Below are positions 57,366 to 64,000 of a DNA stretch of 64,000 nucleotides, piece by piece; the first letter of the stretch is position 1; each line of letters starts with the position of its first letter. The stretch covers positions 201,581,043 to 201,645,042 of the forward strand of contig NC_091119.1 of assembly GCF_040183065.1 (NCBI RefSeq), read 5' to 3'. The notes below the pieces were generated by a model, which saw only the letters and a list, made by a program, of their open reading frames with translations, ran no database searches and had not been told where the DNA came from. Both the position numbers and the translations under genes were made by a program. This DNA is from Periplaneta americana. Lineage: Eukaryota; Arthropoda; Insecta; Blattodea; Blattidae.

Positions 57366-58170
57366 TTTGTGCGAGATCGTGCGTATTTGCTTGTTTTCCG
57401 CACAGAACCAATACGTGGTAAGTGTGAAATATCACATTCAGTATTCCCAACGTAACACACATAACAATTTCCCTCTTCTTACCGCTTAAGCGCGACATTC
57501 ATTTTACTGCTTTAGGCTTTTAACATATTATTTTTAGAGACGTTTAACATAGTAATAATTATAAATTGGAAACTTACCACTGCAATTTCACCTAAATTGC
57601 AATGTTAATAATTGTTTTTAAATATTTGCAAAAATTAAGTAAAGTCTACTACTCCACGAAACTTATTGCATTCCTGATACAAGTAACATTAAGGAAGCCG
57701 TGAGAAAATCAACAAGATTCCAGATGTCGATGTTATTACTGCAATATGTTATATAAATAATATAGTTAAAATATTAAAATGAAAAATAAATCATTACTTA
57801 GCCTTACCGTTTGTTTTAAGTTCGCATTTATAGACTGGGGAAAAAAAAGACAGACGTATATCAAGGCCTGCTGGAGTATAGTAAACACAGAAAACATTTT
57901 ACAGCAACATTGTTGAAGAAAGATATTTTGGTGTTCCGAAGTTGGCGTCATTAAACAGAAACCAACATGGAGATTTCATTGCAACTAATTAGAAATTCGT
58001 CTTTCAGGTATGTATTAAACGATCTTCGCACAAAATAATGTACGATACACGAGCGGTATGTTTGTTTTCATGTTCTCGGAAATTAAAAAAGCTCAACTAC
58101 GTTTCGCTTTTTCAATCTTTTCCTCGACCATGAAAACGTCAACATACCGCTCTTGTAACGTATATTACTA
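57366..58170 (+). mobile_element. Unclassified 0.8-kb interspersed repeat, copy 4
   Basis: Full length, same boundaries as copy 1, very few differences from copies 1 and 3. It separates two different LINE tails. Confidence 0.85.
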
Positions 58171-58490
58171 TTTTTACCTTTTATATCTGTCGACTATATT
58201 CATGATTTTATTGAATATTATTGTCTTCTGTCTGATTGTCAATTTATATTAAATATTTATTTTTCTCTCTTTTTTTTCTTTCTTCTTTTATTTATTATTT
58301 TTTTTCTTACTCCTGTATCTTATTTATTGGTTTGAATTAAGTTACTGTATTTGGTAAACTGTCCTTGTAAATTTTATGTTATATTATTGACTAACACCAC
58401 ACCGTACACGAGCCTGGCTATTACGGTAGTGGCTAGAAACATTTTTGTTTTATAAATTTAATTTGTACTCACTAGCTAGCTAGTTAAATA
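58171..58490 (+). mobile_element. CR1-like LINE 3' UTR
   Basis: Reverse-complement relative of 41903-42230, including ACCACACCGTACACGAGCCT and GTAGTGGCTAGAAACATTTT (hairpin). The tail is AATTAATTAATT. Confidence 0.72.
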
Positions 58491-58625
58491 AATTAATTAA
58501 TTAATTAATTTCACATCATCATTTGTCGGTTTACATGCAAAACACGTTAAGTCAAAAAAAATTACTTCTGGACAAAACTGAATCCACAGAATATTATTTT
58601 TATGAAGTCTTTTTATGTGTATGGT

Positions 58626-58862
58626 GAAGGTTGGTAAATTTATGATATGGATAATATTGTGGTAGTTGTTTTTGAGAATTTATTACAATTTTACTGAGCG
58701 AGAGGAAGACCGGTTTTTTTTAATCAACGTATTAGGGGAATGTTCGTGGACAAGTTCCCGCACAAAACCGGTCCTTCTCTCACTCACTAAAATTGTAATA
58801 AATTCTCATAAAGAGCCATCACAATATTACTCGTGTCAAAGTATTACCAACCTTTACCCTAT
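58626..58862. repeat. Foldback element (long palindrome)
   Basis: GAGAATTTATTACAATTTTA and GAGGAAGACCGGTTTT are mirrored by AAAACCGGTCCTTCTCTC and TAAAATTGTAATAAATTCTC around about 58740. The arms extend outward to GGTTGGTAA / TTACCAACC. A MITE is likely. Confidence 0.75.
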
Positions 58863-59452
58863 TTCATTTTCGAGTTCTAAGTTTATACACATTTTATGTA
58901 GGCCTACTTTATATATGTCTTTTTCTCAGAAGTAATATTTTTTACTTGATGTTTTTTTGCTTGTAAACAGAATATTTACAAAAATAAGTCTTTAGGGATT
59001 AATAGTTTTGTATATTTTGATATGCTACAAAATAAAATAAAATATAATTTTATATAATTAAACAGTTTTCCAATATGGAATTCTTACTTTAGTGTGGGAA
59101 CTAGGTAACTCATTTTTGTATACTGCAGAGATAGAAAAAAATATGTATTACTTTGTACTCAACACTGCTTATAATAAAATACAAGCAACTCTTTATATTT
59201 TCTGGCATAAGGTTGCACCTACTGTCAGTTTCTATTGTTTTGTACGATGAAAAATCGATGACGCTGCAAAACAAAGAGAAATTAAATGGATAGCAAAAGT
59301 AATAGTTAAAATCCGTTTAAAACATTAATTTACGCATATACAGGGTGGAAGCGAAATAACCCTACGCATTGAAAGGAGGGATAATGTTTTTTTTTTCCTC
59401 CCCACTTCCACAATTTACGTAATAAAAATACAGTATATTTCTTCATTTTACA
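58863..59452. other. Unassigned AT-rich interval
   Basis: Distant similarity of 59195-59255 to 36545-36610; no gene. Confidence 0.4.
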
Positions 59453-60430
59453 CTAGCCGTACCCGTGCGCTCCGCTGCACCCGTTAGAAATAAATATAAA
59501 GTAATTACATAATTAAAATAGGACATTTGATCCAGGGAACATTCGTGTTTGATATAAGGATAAATCGTTTATTATGTTACTTAATTTAAATTGTATTTGC
59601 ATAATTAAAATGCGATCATTTTGATCCAGAGACCACTCATTTGGTCATAAAAATTATTTTAGGAAATACAGGAAACGGATGTACAGAATAGCCTATCAAG
59701 TTTTCTATGCATAAGAAGCTATTTTAATCTTACCTGTCCTCGATTCACTCAGAAGTTACTGTAATAACATTATAGCATTATGTCCATCTAGAGAAACTAC
59801 ACTTTCCAATGGTGAATTAATAATTAATTATACAAATCGGTTAATTTAGCTTCTGATATTACTTCATACAAACACAGAAACATTATCTGTAGGCTATCTT
59901 TCATAGCTTTCGATTGTTGCTGTCCAAGGCCCCTTATAGACGAAGTCATTTGTTTTTTAATTCATTACACGGCCTTAGATGGTAGTTATTTTAATTTTAA
60001 AACTCATTTATCTCATTAAATATCAGTCCTATCAAAATTTTTCTAGGAATAAAACTTATCGGAAATTATTTTTAAAGAAACTTTTGTTATGTAACATTTT
60101 TCACAAAAATCAGTAATAAACGAGATATTTCGATTTATTTAATTCAGGCCCCCTTATAACCCCTCTTTTAAATAATGTATTTTGAATGCCATATAGCCTA
60201 AAATCTAAGTTACAACGAACTTAATTTATATTCCAATTTTCATCGAAATCCGTTCAGCCATTATCGCGTGAAAAGGTAACAAACATACAGACAGACAGAC
60301 AGACAAAATTTCAAAAAAGCGATTTTCGGTTTTAGGGTGGTTAATTGTATATGTTAGGACCAATTATTTTTGGAAAATCGAAAATTACCAGAACAAATAT
60401 TTCGGCTACAGATTTATTATTAGTATGGAT
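59453..60430 (+). mobile_element. RTE-type non-autonomous repeat, copy 2
   Basis: Begins CTAGCCGTACCCGTGCGCTC like copy 1 and continues past the ACAGACAGACAG stretch to AGATTTATTATTAGTATGGA, the typical RTE 3' end. Copy 1 stops at the ACAGACAG stretch, so copy 2 is the more complete. Confidence 0.78.
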
Positions 60431-61601
60431 GATTTAATATCAAATGTTTTGGGAGGGTCGTTGATTTTGCGTATTCTTTTATTTGTTGCTATGTTACTGT
60501 TGAATGAAACATATTTTCCCTACTTCCCGTCGTTAATAGTAACCGCTTACTATCCTAAAAACAAGCTAATAACAGCTTACTTACGGCAGTGCGAATGGAA
60601 AAAAAAAATGAAATTTCATGTTTTATCTGTCTCCAGTTATTACCTCCATTTTACCAGCGGCTTTTGTATAGCGATTTTCTTAATATCGTATTAAGAACGC
60701 TGTATCAAGTACGAAGTCCATCTGGTGTAGAGGACATTGGTGGTAGCAAGGTAGACCAAAGACTCGTCATGGATCACATGACTTTCGCTTTGCAGTTGGT
60801 GAAAACGTCGTAAAACACCACGGGGGATGCGAAGCCCGGCCAGGCTGTATAATGGCAATGTTTTATTTATATGACGGGTCGTTCCGTTGTGGAAAGCTGA
60901 TGCTCGGTATTGACATAATATCGTCGTTATGTGTGTACTGCATCATTTACAACTCTCTTAGCTGTAGACCGACCATCCATCATTTTCTTATGCAGTTTTT
61001 TTAAGTAAGGGCAGTTGCTTCTGGCGAGGATGTTTGCCGGCTATGAAACATTCATAGGCTGCGATGCCGTGTATCGGACTTGCGTGTGTTACATAACCTC
61101 GCACATTCATCATCCGGGCAAGAGTGGCCTTCTAGTCCGTCAAACGGCCTGCCTACGTTTTACCAAGCTTTCGGACGATCGTTAACTTTCTGCGTCGTCA
61201 TATCTGTCCTCCGATTTCGTACATCGATTGTCTCTTGTTCTTCCGTGATAGGAATTACAGAGCGATCCATATAAGAGTTTACAATTTTAATGAATTACAA
61301 TTTCCCTCTTATAAACTTGAAATTGAGTTTAATGATTTCAGTGGCTCTGGGAGAATCTATATTGTACCCCTATAATCCATTGTTGACTATTATGACTAGG
61401 GCCCGGATATTTAGGCATTTATAACAGTCAAAATAGACAGGCAAAAAATGCAATGAAAGCGTAAAAAAGGCATATTCTTTGGAAAGGGCATTATAAATTT
61501 TAAAAAGGCATAATAAAAGGCAGTGTAATTATCTAAGTTGTGTCATGTAATTAATTAAGTTGATGTGTAATTAATTAAGATGATATGTAATTAATTAAGT
61601 T
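60431..61601. other. Unassigned interval, partly GC-richer
   Basis: The frames at 60425-60694 and 61080-61274 have no recognised domain. 60720-61260 has a more balanced composition. Near 61510-61610, GTAATTAATTAAGTTGAT recurs about every 20 bp. Confidence 0.4.
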
Positions 61602-61612
61602 GATATGTAATT

Positions 61613-61870
61613 TTTTTACTTGGTTATTTAACGACGCTGTATCAACTACGAGGTTATTTAGCGTCGATGAGATTGGTGATAGCGAGATGATATTTGGCGA
61701 GATGAGGTCGAGGATTCGCCATAGATTACCTGACATTTGCCTTACGGTTTGGGGAAAACCTCGGAAAAAACCCAACCAGGTAACCAGCCCAAGCGGGAAT
61801 CAAACACGCGCCCGAACGCAACTCCGAATCGGCAGGCAAGCGCCTTAGCCGACAGAGCTACGCCGGTGGC
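61613..61870 (-). mobile_element. Full-length tRNA-derived SINE with 11-bp duplication
   Basis: On the minus strand it begins GCCACCGGCGTAGCTCTGTC (A box) and includes GTGTTTGATTCCCGCTTGGG (B box, slightly mutated) and GTTTTCCCCAAACCGTAAGG. It ends CAGCGTCGTTAAATAACC then A-rich. GATATGTAATT is duplicated at 61602-61612 and 61871-61881. It is the reference copy for the other SINEs of this family here. Confidence 0.92.
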
Positions 61871-61889
61871 GATATGTAATTAATTAAGG

Positions 61890-62180
61890 TGATATGTAAT
61901 TAAGTTGGTAATAGTTGGGTGTAATAGAAGTACTTGTAAGTTAGGTTTACTTTTGCTTATTGTAGACGTTATTATAGCATAGTTTTATTTATAGTCCTAG
62001 GTTTGTTGCATCTATGTACTTATAGTTAGTAAATTTACATTTATTATATTTTTATTGCTGTAATTATTGTAAATTTTATTAATATGATTATTGTAATTGT
62101 ATTATTGTATACTATACGTCACTGCCACCGGGTGTATACCCAATTGTGGTGTTAATAAATACATACATACATAGATACAC
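61890..62180 (+). mobile_element. LINE 3' UTR (family of 54440-55345)
   Basis: Ends GTCACTGCCACCGGGTGTAT ACCC and (ATAC)n tail; matches the reverse complement of 54440-54500. Confidence 0.65.
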
Positions 62181-63064
62181 ACATACATAATACATTTTAG
62201 CAATAAATTTAAATTATATCAACATGACTCACATATTTACTTAGACATTTTGACTTAGAATTGCATATAACTTGAAAAAAGAGATAAAACAGAAATGCAA
62301 CATACAAGTGTAGTTAAAAATTAGAAATTAAAAATGAAAAAAAAAAAAACAAATAGATGCTATCTAAATAAAAGACACAGATATAGATATAAATAAAAAT
62401 ACCAAATAAAAATAAATTAAAAAGAGTTAAGTATAAATATCATAGACAAAAATGTAAAATGTAGCTATAATTGGCAAATTACAGAGTAAATATAACACTA
62501 TGTTAATAAATTCAATATATTCAATATATAATGAGTAAATAATTTCATTTATGTGTAATATGTATTTTGAGTTGAAAATCAAGGGAATAAACTATAGACG
62601 AAAATACGATCCGAAACATGATACATAAACTGAATTGTTGTGAAACATACCTGTTATAATGTTACCTTTCTGACATCGATTTTTCTTGTCTACCAAGGGA
62701 AGTAGTTTAAGATCTACTACCGTAATGAATTGTGTACACCAAATTAAAAGCAAACCCCATTAGTTCGTTCAGGTTCATGAACAGAACGGCATTCCGAAGA
62801 CGAGGAGCAATATGTTTCCCTTTGCCACGTGATTAATTGTGCAACGTTTAGAGACTTTTAAAAGTTTTTGTGGATTCGTCATAAATCACGTGTAAGCAGA
62901 CACCCTTTAGATTGTATTTTTAGTTGGTCACGTGACGTTAAAGCTCTTTGATATTACATTTATGATTGCCGCTGCTCGTTATGAGAAATGAACAAGATGC
63001 AGCTAATTAAGTTCAGTAATTTATAACTTCTTAAATTAATAAGCTAATGTCAGTACGTAAAGTC
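62181..63064. other. Unassigned AT-rich interval
   Basis: No gene. A-rich near 62335-62460. Confidence 0.4.
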
Positions 63065-63235
63065 TTGGTGTACGTAGGGGTTAAGGTGCACCTTTGATGC
63101 TCCGCGGAGGCTGAGTCGTGGGTTCGAAGCCTGCCTCGGGCTTCAACTTTCCTCGTTAACGAGACGGAGTTCGACGTCCTGCTGAATTATGTCTGTTTTG
63201 TGCTAAGTTGTATAACATTGAAGTTTCCTGAAAAA
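63065..63235 (+). mobile_element. Probable tRNA-derived SINE
   Basis: GTAGGGGTTAAGGTGCACC followed by GTGGGTTCGAAGCCTGCC gives A-box-like and B-box sequence at tRNA spacing, but the cloverleaf is poor. Confidence 0.45.
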
Positions 63236-63251
63236 TTCTGCTTTTATTACA

Positions 63252-63254
63252 GAT

Positions 63255-63305
<51 letters not shown>

Positions 63306-63308
63306 TTA
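63252..63308. repeat. (TTTA)n microsatellite
   Basis: About 14 ATTT units at the tail side of the next LINE. Confidence 0.95.
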
Positions 63309-63841
63309 TTTTGCCAATAATTGTAACACAAAATATAATATATACAGAAAAACTTTAGCTCGCCCCTGAAAGAGTAGAACTCGTGCTCAGGGACGGATTC
63401 CTGAATTGAAATTAATAATTATATAATACAATTTGTCTTATGTCTTCTATGCAACTATAGTATATACATTTAAATTCACGATTTTTCAATTTTTATAAAA
63501 TACATACATAACTTTTTAAATTTAATACTAGAACTATTAGAATTGACAAGATTAGGATATTTAAATATAAATTTGTTATATATTCTTGGGCCTAAATTAC
63601 TACTATGATTAAATACTGTGACAGCGTTGCATTTTGGTTCAAACAGTCTTAAAGAATTCATGCCTTTTGTTTCATAACTATGACAATACAATTCAAAATT
63701 ATTTAGATTTTTATGTATGAATTTTATTAATACAATATGATAAATTTGTCTTACGTTAAGTACATTAAAGTCTAAAAACAAATTTTGAGATGGAAAATCA
63801 ATAGGTTTATGAAGACATATTTTAATTAGATACATCTGCAC
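63309..63841 (-). mobile_element. CR1-like LINE C-terminus and 3' UTR with hairpin
   Basis: The minus frame 63841-63476 (121 codons) includes NVRQIYHIVLIKFIHKNLNN, RLFEPKCNAVTVFNHSSN and LGPRIYNKFIFKYPNLVN, matching the end of the LINE at 56725-57365. The hairpin CCCTGA/TCAGGG with inner GAGT/ACTC is at 63361-63395. The copy begins at 63841 and its upstream part is absent. Confidence 0.78.
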
Positions 63842-64000
63842 ATAGAATACGTCACCTAGTTCCGGGAATTAATCCATTTTCCGGGCATAAATTAATTCAT
63901 CCATCCATCCTTTCATCCACTGATTGATTGATTAATTGATTCATCCATTCATTTTATTTAATTTTTAAGTAAGTAAGTAAATATATAAATAAATAAATAA
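63842..64000. repeat. Simple repeats at window end
   Basis: CATCCATCC, GATT and AAGTAAGTAAATAAATAA stretches; the final AAGT run may be a LINE tail. Confidence 0.6.

Overview
This window looks like intergenic DNA from a large, repeat-rich insect genome. A cockroach or other blattodean is my best guess, but this is inference. The clues are an AT-rich base composition, a degenerate array of the insect telomeric motif TTAGG, many 5'-truncated LINEs, tRNA-derived SINEs and DNA transposons, and long minisatellites. I found no host protein-coding gene that I can support. Almost every long open frame lies in a transposon relic or in a tandem repeat whose period is a multiple of three.

Layout. 1-9.5 kb: a hAT-like element (78-1299), a pyrimidine-rich minisatellite (about 2.0-3.7 kb), an unassigned stretch, a LINE 3' end (6.05-6.74 kb), an unclassified 0.8-kb repeat and a short LINE with a clean target duplication. 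9.75-15.9 kb: a SINE, a 2.8-kb array of 42-bp units that is open on both strands, degenerate TTAGG and other tandem repeats. 15.9-25.1 kb: an RTE-type repeat, a decayed Tc1/mariner-like transposase, a LINE carrying a MITE, a 5'-truncated SINE, a second pyrimidine array, two LINE fragments and a TIR element flanked by GTAC. 25.1-29.8 kb: a nested structure in which two mariner/LINE chimeric copies in opposite orientation flank a foldback, Penelope-like element; a solo LTR sits in one copy and a tandem tRNA-like pair sits in the foldback. 30.1-31.5 kb: the best preserved reverse transcriptase. 32-38.5 kb: two more copies of the unclassified repeat, a TTAA-flanked element, two SINEs and a LINE tail. 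38.6-46.7 kb: a CR1-like LINE split by a hAT, an R2-like endonuclease end, a TIR element with an 8-bp duplication, and a LINE split by an internally deleted hAT. 47-64 kb: AT-rich tandem DNA with a MITE, more LINE 3' ends, a hAT hosting a LINE, a LINE hosting a SINE, a 601-bp MITE, a foldback, a second RTE-type repeat and SINEs.

The elements do not form a functional system. The value of the window is its insertion record: many elements have readable target-site duplications, and several are nested so that relative ages can be ordered. No CRISPR array, operon or host pathway is present. All family names rest on recognised motifs, terminal repeats and target duplications read by eye; no database search was run.
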